NCBI GenBank assembly: GCA_037833965.1
Contig: AP031352.1
Location: 25,462,501 to 25,526,500 of the forward strand
Direction of reading: 5' to 3'
Length of the DNA stretch: 64,000 nucleotides
From: Marchantia polymorpha subsp. ruderalis
Taxonomy: Eukaryota > Streptophyta > Marchantiopsida > Marchantiales > Marchantiaceae
Below the pieces are notes generated by a model. It was not told the origin of the DNA. It searched no databases and saw only the letters and a program-made list of their open reading frames with translations. Of the stretch, positions 24,961-38,279 are shown piece after piece (positions within the stretch are counted from its first letter, which is position 1; every line of letters starts with the position of its first letter). A program made the position numbers and the translations under genes.

Positions 24961-27900
24961 AAATATTCAACAATACATTAGTGGGCGATAGCCTCGCATT
25001 ACCGCTTGGATTTGTTTATGTAGGACGGGAGTCGGGGTTTTCCCACTACATTACTTGGTTTACTTGAAATGGAAGGACTGATTAGTATCTCCACGGGTGA
25101 CTGGGAGTGTGACCTGACACAGTGGTCCTTGGACCAAAACATGTGAAATTGGAACTGAAGCCGGTGTCTGGAGGCCGAAGGGACCACCGGGAACATTCGA
25201 AGTGCCCGTCGCGCACCTCGAGACAGGGATAACATCGGAGATGAACATGAGCAGAGGGAGTCCCCGGATCCGACCTGGCTGTCCATAACCATCTCAACCA
25301 CTCCGCATGGAGCGGCAGAGCTGGAAAGAACGGACCCGTTTTTGTCCTCATGCCATAATCCAAGTGCTCTCCAGACCCACCTCAAGCCACCACCTGCAGA
25401 GAAGCGAGAGTTTTAAAAGGAGGTTTGTTCCAACCTGCTGGCGTTAATTGGCTCTCAAGAGCCATCCTATTTGATTATTCCGGGGACAAAGTTTCGGATC
25501 GAATTTAACTTTAGCCGCATGTAAGTTCTTCCAAGTAATCTGAGCCGGTAGATCTCATTGGCTCGGACCTGGAAAGGATTAGCACGGAGCCAACATTTGG
25601 CAGAATGCAGTGGTGGAGAAGGAGGTGGAGGTGGAGGTAGTGGTGGTGTAGATTCTGTGGAGGAGATGCGCACCTTCAAAAGAGACAGAGTAGCCTACAC
25701 ACATATCTCTGCACCATGCATTTGCCCTCGTTGTGCAGCGCACTGTCCTTCATTCTGAATGTAGACGAGACTTGTCCACAGCATGTCCTGCTTTTGAAAA
25801 CTATTCGGGTCTCATTTGCGAACATGCCACCTGTTCCTTCTTACGTGATGCTGGAAGACAGGCAGACGGAATGAATGAAATAATGAATGTTGCTTTCCCT
25901 CTACCCCAGCCCCTCCTGCTTGTAATTCACCACGAAACACCGTAAACCCAGTAAAGAAAACTACATGACTTGATCACAAAATGCCCTTCTGTTCTTTACA
26001 CCGTTTAGAAACCAATAAGGTGCCAACAAGTTTAGCAAAATGAAAAAAGACAGAAATGTTACTGAACTCTCAAACGGAATTAAAGTTGGACGACACCGAG
26101 GTCAAGGTGTTCCCAGAGCGGTTGTAGATGTGACAAAGTGTTGAATGAGGATCTAAATGGCTCAAGGAAATTCGCAGCACTGAGCGTCATTAAAATGACG
26201 ATCACAGAATTAGGCGCTCGATATGAACATTGCGAAGTCATGGCATGACATGAGGTGGAGCGAGAGAGTTGAAAACGCAAGTATCTTCAGCCACTCTTTC
26301 TCATGTCCGGAGATGGCATTTTACTGGACGGTGAAAATGTTGGAATAATGGTGACCTGAAAGATTGTGGGACCGTTCGATAGATGCCAAGGCCTGAAAGG
26401 ACGCGAAACCAATGCGCAAAATCTATGAGCACAACCTGATCAAATAAGAGGTCAAACAAATGTCCCAAAGCAGACATTACCAGTCACCTTCTAGGGCATG
26501 CTTTCATATCCGGTGGAAAAGGGCGAAAGAATTTAAAGGAAAGACTCAAAGAAAGAAATCTGCTTCGCTCAAACTTCCAGGTCTTGGGATCGTTGAAGCA
26601 GCCGCTTGGATTCAGATGGGTCCCTCCATGAGAGATGGAGAAGATAGTAGTTATAAGGAGAATCTTTTCAATTATAACCTACAAGTGCAATAAAATCTCT
26701 TCAAGCCGTAGAATCTTGCCCATTTCTACATCATAAAGTCCTCCACTCTCTAGAGCTTTTTCTTTCCCTCAGTCATTCAAATACCCTACACCTTCTGAGT
26801 ACCTAGGGTCTTCCTCGATTTGTAGGACCAAATTCGATTTGGATTCCAAATTCGAGATAAACGCATGAACTTCATAATATTTCCTCCTGTGTATTCCCCT
26901 CAACAACAAATCAAACACCTTCAAACGATTCAGTTAGGCTATGTGAGTATTATGGCTCATCCGTCGAATAGGACCCCAAATTCACAGCAACTTGCTTTAA
27001 TGAACGTGGGTGTCAACTTTGCTCAAAGAAAGGCCACTTTTTAGGATCCATCTCGACGTTTTGAGCAGCAGTCTATATACATTAGCATGAATTTGATGTG
27101 ATGGAAAATGATTTGAAAAAACTTCAATATGTACCTGGCTAATTTTAGAGGGCGAGGACGAATATATGCTGTCTGCGCGTTTGAAGTAATGTCGACTTGA
27201 ATCTTTCCCACGCACGCTGCCTGTATGCACAACTTCCTCCCTTCGGAGAAAAAACTTGTTCATAAATTTTCTTTTTCTTGCATGTCGGGAAAAAGTATTT
27301 CCCGCATCCTGACTTTGGGACGACTCCAGTGGAAGCAAGTGTTCCAACGTCCGCGCGTGATGACAAAATTCGTCTGCTTCCGGGGTTTTCAGCACGCATT
27401 CAGTTCGGGCAGCTGTCACAAAAACCTCCATAGTCTTAACATTATGGTGGGCCTCACTTGGGCATGAAGCAATTCGTTGGTCGATTTGCCCCCTCCTCAC
27501 CTTTTCCCCCTCGATGGAGTGCGCGAGCATGGACACCAGTCCAGGATTGAACTTCTCGACCCCTCCGATCAAGACAAAGACGGAAACTAGGCTGTAGATA
27601 GACCGGGGTTAGTTAACCGCAGTTGCGGCTTTGCAGTACTGCCCACACTACGCATATTCCCTCCTCGATACCTTGAGTACCCTTCGCAGTTCCTGAACCG
27701 AATCAATAAAGTCAAACGATGGATGTGGTAGGGCTCCTTTCCTCCCCACCTTCCGTGGTAACCACTTCCCCGTTTCGCCCGGAGTGAGAACCACGACTTT
27801 GACTCCATCGGGCCCCGATCTGCCATCTGCTCGCCCACCTCACATCCAGATGAGGCGGCCCCTTTTCCACCCGGTTTCTCAATCCGAACCACGCGTGCTT

Positions 27901-28700
27901 CTGCAGCACCCATCTCGTCCCCTTTCCGGTGCCGCGGTAGGCCCAGGCCGCATGGCATCCCGCAAGACTCCTTCCGCTTCGGCTTCAATGCACCGGACAC
28001 AAAATCCGACACGGCGGACGTCGTCTACGATCCTTCGGGCTTCTGTAGTCCGCAAGCACGCCGTAGTTCCTCTCGCGACGCTATCGCCTCCAGGCTCCGG
28101 ACGAATGGCGTCGGCTCTGTCCATCGTTTCATTATCTCGCAGTAAATGTCCGATGCAGGCCATGATTGATATCGCATGGGTCCGATCGTGGATCCGATGG
28201 GTCGATGGGTCGATGTGGTCGCTGTGAGAGGCAAACCCTTATCTCCACCCCATCCAAAGATCGCGATCCACCAATCTTCTGCTCTTTTGGATAATCGTCG
28301 CCTGAGAAGTTATTACACAACGGACTAATTTTCACTCAACCGGCCAGACGTGGACCCTGACTCGGGTTACGTGGTAAAGAGGAATACACGGGCACGCGGA
28401 GATAATGAATTGAGGTTGCAACGAACCGCAACCTCAGTCCGCGAACGAGATATTTATGCTAGTGCTTATATCTCTTCCAATATGGAAGTTTATGTCTGGC
28501 CTTACTACCTGCTCTTTGAGACAAGATACTTATCAATAGGATTTTTATCAATCAATCCAGATCCACACCTACAGAAATATGATATACTAAGTTTTTCACG
28601 GATAAAAAGTTGATGAACATCATGATGTAATGGCAAGTGCAACACCTTACTTTTTAGATATATCTTGACCTCTATAATACCCAGTTCCCTGGCCAAAGTA
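24961..28700. other. Mixed-composition stretch without a confident gene
   Basis: GC rises again, most strongly at about 27.7-28.3 kb. There, open frames exist on both strands (minus 28,163-27,879; plus 27,784-28,227) with Arg/Pro/Ser-rich composition and no domain I recognise. A GGTGGA-type run lies at about 25,612-25,650. None of the frames has splice or motif support. Confidence 0.3.
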
Positions 28701-30000
28701 ACCTACAGTTACCATTTGCAGTACATCCAAATACGACTGAATAGGAATAGCTTCAATTTTAGTTTAGGGTGGTCATAACAACTAGTTATATTGTCACTCT
28801 CAGACATGACCTTATAAGATAGTGACAAAATCCCTCATACTTGGCTCATGTATGTCGCTAGAACAAGACTTTCGGTAAACACAGAAAATCATCTCTTACT
28901 CCTTCAGGACTTTTACAACATTCTGATATTATCACGCTTGGATATCCGCCACACTTTACATTGTCATCTCGTCATATTTCCAAATTGTTATGTTCAGACG
29001 GGACATGACTCCAGTCAGGAATGCCGCATTCCATGTTTCAAATCAGTTATCACTTTATGCAACAAATCTAAGAGCTCTCTATACCTGCTTATCTTTATCT
29101 TAGTTTTTTATAACAGATTGAAGATACAATTTTTTTCATTTAAATTGAAATTAATGAATCATGATTTTCTAAATATCATAAAACGTTAAAATTCATGAGA
29201 AAATCTAAGTTCAAAATTAAATCCTTCAGATTCATTTACTTTCCTATTCATACCCAGTCATTCATATATAGTACCTTATTACAAAAATTTGAATTTTTCT
29301 ATGTGATAATAAGTAGATTGATATTAATATCACCAAAAAAATTCACACAAGAATTTTACATTGTCTTATGTCTTGTCAATATGAACAAGGAGACCATAAA
29401 CATAAGTCTTTCGAGGACTTTCGAAAATACGTTTATAGGATGACAGATATCCTGGGTAATGGTTTAGAATATGATTGCTAGCTTCATGAGTGCATTTATT
29501 CTTCATCTGCCTTTGCAAGATAAACAGTAAGCGGCCGTTTAGTCAATTACTTCTTTCTCTAGGCAAATCCATGAGAGTAACTGCAGCCATAGCTAGCATG
29601 TATACATTCACACTTGTAAAATCATAACTTTGCAATCAAAAAACATAAAAAAAAATTTCAATTTACTGTACCTTATACCTGTGTTCCAATGTAATCACTG
29701 CTAGAAAGGAAACAATGTATGTATATCTCGATTTGAACAAACTGTGAAATTTTGGATTTACATAACATTTCTTTTGTGAATTATAACAATATGTATACTT
29801 TATCCATTGTAAAGCCATTATCTATAATGATCAAATTAGATTTCATTGTTACTTACGTTGAACAACATATTGTTGTCGATATGAAAGCTATTGATCATCA
29901 CTCAGTGAAATATACTCTCTACTTACCCAAATATCGCATGTCATAATCACTCTCAACTTTCACAATTTGCAAGCTGGATCTAATCAAAGAGTAACTTATT
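28701..30000. other. AT-rich block, no recognised gene
   Basis: A/T-rich with short frames (28,848-29,189 and 29,195-29,443) that are Phe/Leu/Ile/Lys-rich, as expected by chance at this composition. Confidence 0.4.
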
Positions 30001-31250
30001 CACGGTTCTCAATTTGGGTAGATTCTTTGTACAAGGCAACGTTACACATCAATCGGTTCATAATCCACACGTATCGTTCCGATCGAACCATTGTATTTGG
30101 AGAGGGAAGCAGCGACTCACTCCATTAGCCGTATTAGAACTCGGCTGGGATTCACGTGGTTCTCAAATTGCCGCGTATGGTCTTTCTATACCAATTAAGC
30201 CATTACGGAGAATCATGGTCCACCCAAGCCACTCCGTTTGAAGGTCAAGTCGCTCGGCGACCACACACAGCTAAACTTTGGAATTGTGGGGGATGCGGGT
30301 TCGAACCCATGACTCTTCATACAGGGCATAGAAGGCTCGACCGTGGAACCATCGATTTACGGTTGGAGGAAGGTCACCAGATCGTTGCTCCGTCGTTGCG
30401 CTCACTGCAATCTATTGCCAAGCCGCGACCGAACGAATAACCGTGGTAAGGTGTAGGAGAACGAATGGACAGTTCGAGCAGCGGCAACCGCGGACATGCA
30501 CTGTCCGGCACACGGCATACAAGTCCCTACTGTACTGCGCAGTATGTTCGAAACAGCGTTCTCCCTTCCAGACACGACACGTACGAGTGACACTTAATTT
30601 GATTTGGCAAAAGTGTCAACTTGGTAAATAGCATGTGGGGGAAAAAAATCTCCAGAAATGATCTGACTTCACAAGTGCTCTCAAGGTTTTATATTCTTCC
30701 CCGCTTGACATGTGCCCGCGAACTGAAGTGGACGGAATCGTGACAGGACGACCGAGTCCAGTAAAAGCTCATGTTGGAAGTCGTAGGAACGAGACCTGGC
30801 TCCGTAGTACTGCTCTTTGCAGTACCAACATTTGAGCCACGGGAGCTCAATCTATCAACTGCATCACATTAAACCACACTTTCTAGCGTAGTTACATGCA
30901 AGCATCGGGTACAGTCCAGGAGGGTTTGGACGGATAAAAACGTGGGCAGACGACCCCAATTGCAGTTGGTAACTTGAGGATTGCTCCGGACACGCCAGGG
31001 CCCAGAGCACCTGGTTCCGACGTTCGAGAGGCTTCACTGGGTTCCTTCCATTTGGTACTCATCCGATCTGGTTTGCGGTCAGTCCTATCAGGCCTAGAGG
31101 AAACTGTGTGTGTAGGTTCCGGCCCTTCGGACCCGGTGTTTCTGTAAGGACCCCTGTTGCGGGAGCTAGATATTATGCACTGCACGCTCTGGTTATGTTC
31201 TAAAGCTGCTGTCCTTTCGGAAAGAATTTGACGTCAACTACCAAATGACC
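30001..31250. other. GC-richer island inside AT-rich DNA
   Basis: A sharply bounded 1.2 kb island of balanced composition. At 30,299-30,310 lies GGGTTCGAACCC, a palindrome matching the Pol III B-box consensus on both strands. I could not fold a full tRNA around it on either strand: the T-stem does not pair fully and no matching acceptor stem is seen. It may be the decayed tRNA-like head of a SINE, or chance. The island has no recognised coding content. Confidence 0.3.
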
Positions 31251-34200
31251 AAGGGGTTTAACATACAAAACGAGAGCATACTTTAACACTATAATAAAAT
31301 CATCTCGTCCTGCGGATTCGGTGATGTTCATGGCGAGAAACTCAATTGCAGTCATCATTGAAAAAGCTTTATTGTGCGGGATAACAACGTTTTATGAGAA
31401 TATTTTTTTCTCATGATTTAGAAACTGCGAACTATTTTTGGGTATGTTTCAACTATGTTTAAACACCTTTGGAATGTTTTGGGAACCCAATCAAACAATT
31501 ATGAGATGGGGACTATTGACACAGACCTAACATGGTAAACGATGAGCTCTCCAGTTGCTGCCTTCGAACTCTGATCTCGAAATGATCAACGGCAACTAAT
31601 AGAATGCATGAAGAACACCACTTTTTACACGAAAACACTAACTATAGTCACTTGCAAATGATAGACATAACGAGTGACCACGTTGACGTTGATCACGCTC
31701 CAAGTATGCATTCAACCTCAATCATGTGTACACCAATTTACTACATATCCTGATAAATACCTATATAGGTCCATCTAATCCCAGACGCCATCGAATACTT
31801 TAAATATTTTAGGCACCATCAATCACAATACAAATCATACATCATGTGTTCTATATCCAAGCACCATCCTAGGATCAATGACATTCCAGACAAAAATATA
31901 TATTCTCTGTAAACTTTGCGTAAATTGTATTCAATACCTGCTAAGCTTACTCATCAAACTCAGAAGCATGATATTTGTCTTTCTCAACGATACCTAATCA
32001 GCCAAATGTACAGTAGAAAACCAATACTCTTCTAAAAACCTGAAAATATAAATGATCTCACCAGAATTTCTTCATTATTTTATAAAACTGCATAACACTT
32101 CTAAAACATCATTTGAATTGCACTTTGTGAGCTTCTCAACTGCATATATAATACTGCCTACCATTCAAAGTTATACTAAAGTATTAATCACCTCTACAAA
32201 TCAAATAGAAATGAAGTTTTATGCTACGGATTTCTTATTCTAATTTTTGTAGAAGGAAATACAAACCTTCAAAAAATCAAATGTTTTTATATTCCCATCC
32301 CAACAGACTTTTATGAATAAATACACACCACATACTTTTGTAAATCACTAATTAAAATAAACAGTATCTTTTCCAAACACCAGCATTCTTATATATTTCA
32401 TAGTTATATTCTTAAACTATTCATTAGTTCAAGGGCTGTTAAAATTGTTTTCACATTGAGCCTTGACAGCAGATCTTCACAAATGAAGTGTATGCGAATT
32501 TTGATCATTAAAAAACTCAAACTTTCCTAATTGCAAAGATCAAACCTCGAGCAATATCTTGTTATTGAATTAACTCAAAACTTTAGTTTCTTTAAATTTT
32601 CTCATGAAGCTGTTTTGTGAGCAGAGTCAAATTCTAAATTTAAAATTATGTAACTTAATGTTCTGTTTTGTTTTTTTCATGTGCAATGTGTCAAAAATCA
32701 ATGATCAATAAAATATAATAACTTAAGATAACCAATATTTTCCTACTATTTTAGACATTCAAGATAAAATTAAAATGATCATCTGGATCACTAATTAACT
32801 CATATTTGTTTGAATCCTCCTTTTAAAAAAAATATTATTTGTTGAATTTATAAAAAAATATTAATGATGCTTTATGTAAGCTTAAATACCACAAAATGTA
32901 AACAACATTCATTTTACTGAGTAATTTTCTCTGATACTATCATAATTTCATCGTAGAATTTAATCCAATATGTTTGTGAACTATATGCTAATAAAATATG
33001 TTCTCTCTTTATTATTAATCAAGCAATACCTATGTGTGAATTTGAAAAATATCCAGAATTATTGTCTATATGTTTTTAAATAATAAATATAAATAATAAG
33101 AATATACATGAATACAGAATAATCAATGAATTTTCAATTGAAATTTAATATATTTGAAATTTAATAAATCTATTCTCATGTATATTCATATGTTTGGAAT
33201 TTGCAATCATATAAAACTTCAATGTAAAATTTCCTTTTCATGCGGATATAGATGAAAGGTACACAATATGCCTTTCAGGCAAATAAGATACGTAGTTTGG
33301 CAGCTGATTCCAGCATCCAACAAATAAATACTGGTTCTGAACAATGATAATTGCACAAAGTATGATATAAATTTAAAAAATTACAAATTAAAGATATCGG
33401 AGCATTTGAAACATTTAAATTTCCAATGACTTAGAATAATAAAAATTGAATGGATTAATTATTCTAAAAAATAATATATGCTTACTTATTACACGCAATT
33501 TAAAACAAGTATAAATCAAAATATCAAAAAACGAAGTGAAATTATTGGATATTGGATTTATAGCTCAAATTATAAAATAAAATAAAATAATAAACCTACT
33601 TATTGATTGTTTTCAAAAACGATATTGAATGAATATAGAGTATTCAATAATATTTGATATCCTTGCAAAAGTTTTGTCTATAGTTTGAAATTGACTTCAA
33701 GAGTATAAAAAATTAAGAAGATGATTATGAGCATGTATATAGACATGTATTATAATTCAAAAAAAATGTTAATATTGTATATGCATGACCAAAATTATCA
33801 AAATAAATCTATACATATAGGTTTATTAACATAAAAAATATTTCATCACATAAACATACTAAAAAATATTAACTATTGCAACCAAATTCATAATTAAGTT
33901 GATAATAATAAGATATAATTAATTTAATTTTTTTTCCATAAAATAAAAAACACACATTTGGGATAAATAACACGGATTGAGTTTAAATAGATTATTATTT
34001 TAAATAAACCTGATTGTAAATTCTAGCAAATAATATAATATATATGTGAAGTTCAATTAAATTATTCTTACAGGAAATTTTTTCATGGATTGATATCTGT
34101 TATATGTGCCGAAAAAAAATCCATTAATTTTGTTCCCGCTATTTTATAAATAAATTTTATTTTAATAAATAAATTATTTTCATAATATTTAAGATTTTTA

Positions 34201-36100
34201 TCTTAATCATTTGTTTATAGTTTTCATGGTATGAAAATATGGTGTTATTTGCGATATATTTTGGTGAAATTTCTATTTGTTTGAAGAATTCAAGCAAACG
34301 TGGATATGTGGACTGAAATGTTAATTAAAATTTTAAAAAATTTATTAGTTTTTTTATTGATAATTTAATATCTTTTCTAAAATTCCTTTTCAATTATTAC
34401 TATGAAATAAAAATTACTAACAGTAAGTCATTCAACTGAATTATTTTTATCATTAACATTTCTTGTGTCATCTATATAAGACATGTGTAAATTGTAGAGT
34501 CGAAAACATATATAAGATTATTTTGAACATGTTCACATTTATAATCTTTATATCTTATTTCAAATGATATCATCAATGTTGCAGTAGTAAAATGGATTTA
34601 GATGGATTTTGTCATTATACACAAATATTTTTATTTAAAGAAAAATCAGTCAATAAGTACATAATTTGATTTATTATTTATTTAATTATAAAGAATTATA
34701 TCAATAAAATTAAGAATTGTAATTTAGAAATGTATTTATATATATAAAATTATATATACTTACAAACATGTTAATTATAATGTACCAAATATAATCTATT
34801 CTTGAAATTCTATATAGACATATAGAATTTCAAAATTTACTATCTCTAATAATGGATTTTGTTATTGTATACATGTTATTAGATATTTCTCACAACTGAT
34901 GTATCATGTATTATATTTCAATTACATGATTTTGATTTATTGAAAATATCTCTTTATCATCTATAGTGTTGCTACATTTCTATAGAGTTTATCTATATCT
35001 ATATAATTTAATTTCAGATTTATTAGATTTATGGTTAATTCTATAAACTAAATATACAGTATTTTCAGTTTAGTGTCAATGATATATTGTTCATTTCGAA
35101 GTAAAATATTAATCTGACCGACCAAATTCACAGTAAGCCAGACTCTACTCTGATCTTGCTTTCTCTGACTCCGCTGTGCTTTCCAGGCGCGGCGAGCGCT
35201 CACCCCTCACTAGGTAGAAGTCAGAAGACTTTCAAGGTTTTCTGATCCACCTCCATCTCCGCGCCCGCGGAGATGGAGGTGGATTAGAGACCCTCAATTT
35301 GAAACCCTGGACCCCGAATTAGCCGGTGGATGCGTGGAAATTTAGAGATTTTGTTAGAGATTTTGATTTGAATTGGAGCTTTCTTTAAAAGATGATAAAA
35401 TTTTCTGGGTTAATTTACATTAAATTAAGAATAATATTTATCCATCATTTGAAAAACCCAAAATCAAGAATTTATTAGTTATTTCATTTCATATAAAATG
35501 AAAAATTTAAAATTAAGGAATAGTTTATTAATTAAATTAACATAAATAATTAAGATTAAATTTAAATAATCTTGAAAAAATTGAATTTTTTTTATAAATT
35601 TGTTCAAGATTATAAATTTTTTAAAAAATGCGTTTTCTATCTTATTTAATGAAGGATGGAGATTCAATTTTCTATATTTGCAGTGCTTTATATTTATTCT
35701 TGACATTTCATTTCCAGTTTCCGGGAATAAAGTAGATTTATACACCACCCTAAAAAAAGAGTCTACAATGAAGCAATCGAATCAAGTCTGATATGATTGT
35801 GATTTGCGCATTCTTCTCTTATTTCTTCTATTCTTCTATTCTTCTCTTATCTCTTAATTTTAATTTACAATTCCGCTAGCTGTGGTTTAATTTTTGTAAT
35901 GTTGGTAACTAGGTCAAGGTTCATTTGTGGTTATCTATGGATGCAAGTTCAAATTTGTTTTTGTCCTGGTGATTATTTGACCGTATCCTCTTTATGAAAA
36001 TACTAGTTCACCTAGAAAGGGTTTTACGATTGTGAAGCAAAAATATATTTACCTGAGCAGGTATTTATTCCACTTAAAAAAATATTTGGCATCCTAAGAT
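31251..36100. other. AT-rich desert with a GC-rich hairpin island
   Basis: The longest near-featureless stretch of the window, mostly A/T, with no convincing frames. It is interrupted at about 35,115-35,335 by a GC-rich segment carrying the perfect hairpin listed separately. It is likely decayed repeat DNA, but no family is recognisable. Confidence 0.5.
35245..35284. repeat. Perfect GC-rich hairpin, 19-base arms, 2-base loop
   Basis: ATCCACCTCCATCTCCGCG (35,245-35,263), then CC, then its exact reverse complement (35,266-35,284). It lies at the centre of a short GC island in an AT desert. A CTAG lies about 30 bases left of it, but spacing does not fit a standard Helitron end. Confidence 0.95.
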
Positions 36101-37218
36101 TGGCTAGAGGGGAATCAAAATTTTCCATTCTATTAGAATCTTCCTATCAGCGCATGGGTTGGCTGCGGTAGTCCTTGTGTTGGTTCCTCCTATTTACATT
36201 GTGGTGGAATAAATGTGCAAATTTTAAATTTTGGTCCGACGTGATTTCTTATCCACTCAAACACATTCGTCCTCCTCACAATCATCAGGGATCTTTGCAC
36301 AATATCATAACAACAGGCTGGACATATGTTAACCAGGGAATACGAAGAAGCATATCAGTGAGCACCCAACTTGTAGTACATCGCTGGTTAGACATTACAT
36401 TCATCTAATGGAAATGCAGCTCATTTGTGTGAAGATCATGCATGTGCATGGATTACATATGTTGTCGTTCGTCTCGTTGGTTATATCAGATCAAACCGGT
36501 CAGTTGCCCGGGGCGAAGAATCAGACATGGCCCGTTGAAACCAAGGGAACACCAGAAGTAACGCGGTCATTGGAAGGACGGAAGAAGAAAAAGGACGAAA
36601 GTCGAAAGTTGAAAGAATGCATACGTTTGCAGGCCTGCCTGGTCAGTACGCTGCCGTACTCAACAGGTCAGGATTGGAACTCCGGTTCGAGACTTGAAGA
36701 CCAAGGTAAGGATAGGTCAAGACAAAGCAAGGGAAAGGACCAGCAAGAAAGGCAAATCAAAGCCCGCCAGGAGTAGATTCAGGTTCGGTGCGAGCTCTAG
36801 AATGCGAGGTCGTATTTGACCGAGCTAGAGTTAAGGCGCGGCCCCTCCCTCAGCTCAGGTCATGTGGCCTCGGCTCGGGCCGCAACGCACCGGCGCCACC
36901 AGCAGCACCTCTGTCAATCTCCTCCCTCCTCCTCCTCCTCCTGCTCTTCGTCGTCCACAGGCGATGAAAGCTTGTCGCTCCACCCGTCCCTCTAACCGGG
37001 GACGGTGCCGGAGTCCTAGAGCGGGACGCTTCCCAGCTGGCATGGCGCGACGGGGGAGGCGGGCATCGAACAGAACGATGCGATGAGGCACGGTGGGGTA
37101 AGGGTAATGGTAAGGTAAGGGGATGTAACTCTGTTCGACATCGGTTAGCAGAGTCTTCTTCGTGCGGGAAACCCTAAAGAAGAAGAGGAGGAGGAGACGA
37201 AACTTCACGAAAGGCGAA
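36101..37218. other. Upstream region of eIF5
   Basis: Transition from AT-rich to GC-rich DNA. An ATG frame at 36,408-36,776 (122 codons) has a hydrophobic start and a Lys/Arg/Gln-rich tail but no recognised domain. From about 36,840 it is CpG-rich, consistent with the distal promoter of eIF5. Confidence 0.35.
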
Positions 37219-37332
37219 GGGCAGGGAGGGAGGGAGGGAGGGAGGCAGGGCAGGGCAGGGCAGGGCAGGGCAAGAGCTAGGGAAGGGAGGGAGGAAGGGC
37301 AGGGAAGGGGAGAGGAGAGGAGGGGAGGGCAG
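37219..37332 (+). promoter_or_regulatory. G-rich tract with many GGG runs upstream of eIF5
   Basis: About 110 bases of almost pure purine on the plus strand, built from GGGA and GGCAGG units, including four or more successive GGGA units and four GGGCA units. G-quadruplex formation is expected from the run spacing. Its position about 1 kb before the eIF5 ATG, near the probable transcription start, suggests a promoter role; that role is inferred. Confidence 0.6.
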
Positions 37333-37369
37333 GAGGTGCGTGCGTGTGGACGATAAGAAGGCGAGGCAT

Positions 37370-38279
37370 TGGTGACGGCGGAGCTGGCTGGTTCACTCTC
37401 TCTCGCGCTCTCAAGTTCTCCGCGACTCTCTGGGTGCTTCGGGGGGTTTTCTCAAATCGTCATAACCTGCTTCTTCTGGTGTGAGATTTGTCATTCGTTT
37501 TCCACAGCTCTGTGGTGTGTTTGTGTCGCCCGCCCGACATCTGCAACTCCATTGCTGTCGCCACCACCGCTAACGAGTGACGGGGAGCGAATGCAATCTT
37601 TTCCATCTGCTGCGTGCGCTTCATAACTGCTGCCTGGCGCGTCGTTCTTGCAAGGGGTTCATCCGTCTCCAGGGTTTCGTCGGGTCCCGAGGGTGTAGCT
37701 TCACGCATCTGGACAGCGAATCGATTGATTTCGGTGGGGAGGGAAGCAGAGGAGAGAGGAAGAGGTGACGCCTCGGAGGGTTCGGTGGCACATCGAGGGA
37801 TCTGAACGGAATCTCTGTCGCTCACTGGCTTGCTCGAACGATTCTCTGCCTGATTGATCGAGTGGTTGGTTGATCGACTAACTGGCCGATTGATCGAGAG
37901 ATTTGTGTGTGTTTGTGTGTGTTTGTGTGACCAAGCGGGAGCGGTGGCGAAGGGAGGGGTGAGTGAAATGGCTGGAAGGCAGTGTTGAGAGGTAACAAGC
38001 TGCAGCAGCGAGCTGCAGGAAGAAGTTGAGCGCATACATGAGTTGGTGCCAGGCATGCAGCGGAGCTCTACAAGGCCGGTGTTCAGGCGTGGAGACGTCG
38101 GTTTGGGACAGTTGGTGCGAGGATAATAATGACCTGCGGCATCTGTGGTTTGCCCCTTCTTGTTGCAACAGCGAGATTGGTTTGAGCGTCGGAGCAGAGG
38201 GGAACAGGACCTCATCCAGGCTGTGCAACAGATGCCGTGAAAAGCTCGACGGAGCTAAGCAAAAAGATCAATTGCAGAA
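37370..38279 (+). promoter_or_regulatory. Probable eIF5 5' leader with a leader intron
   Basis: GC-rich DNA starting with a CT-rich segment (CTCTCTCTCGCGCTCTC) typical of plant start regions. A perfect acceptor, ATTGCAG at 38,271-38,277, sits two bases before the start codon. A good donor, GGGTGAGTG with GT at 37,959, would give a 319-base leader intron. Long frames on either strand here (minus 38,215-37,460) are unlikely to be genes. The acceptor is convincing; the donor is my best guess. Confidence 0.4.

Noticed and set aside
30299-30310. A tRNA gene at the B-box-like GGGTTCGAACCC
   Set aside because: On neither strand do the T-stem and acceptor stem pair as needed; the motif is a palindrome and could arise by chance.
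35212-35284. Helitron 3' end (hairpin plus CTAG)
   Set aside because: The CTAG is about 30 bases from the hairpin, farther than the usual 10-12, and no 5' TC end or Rep/helicase remnant was seen.
37460-38215. 251-codon minus-strand frame in the eIF5 leader
   Set aside because: Ser/Thr/Pro/Arg-rich without domain; the plus-strand leader of eIF5 explains the region.
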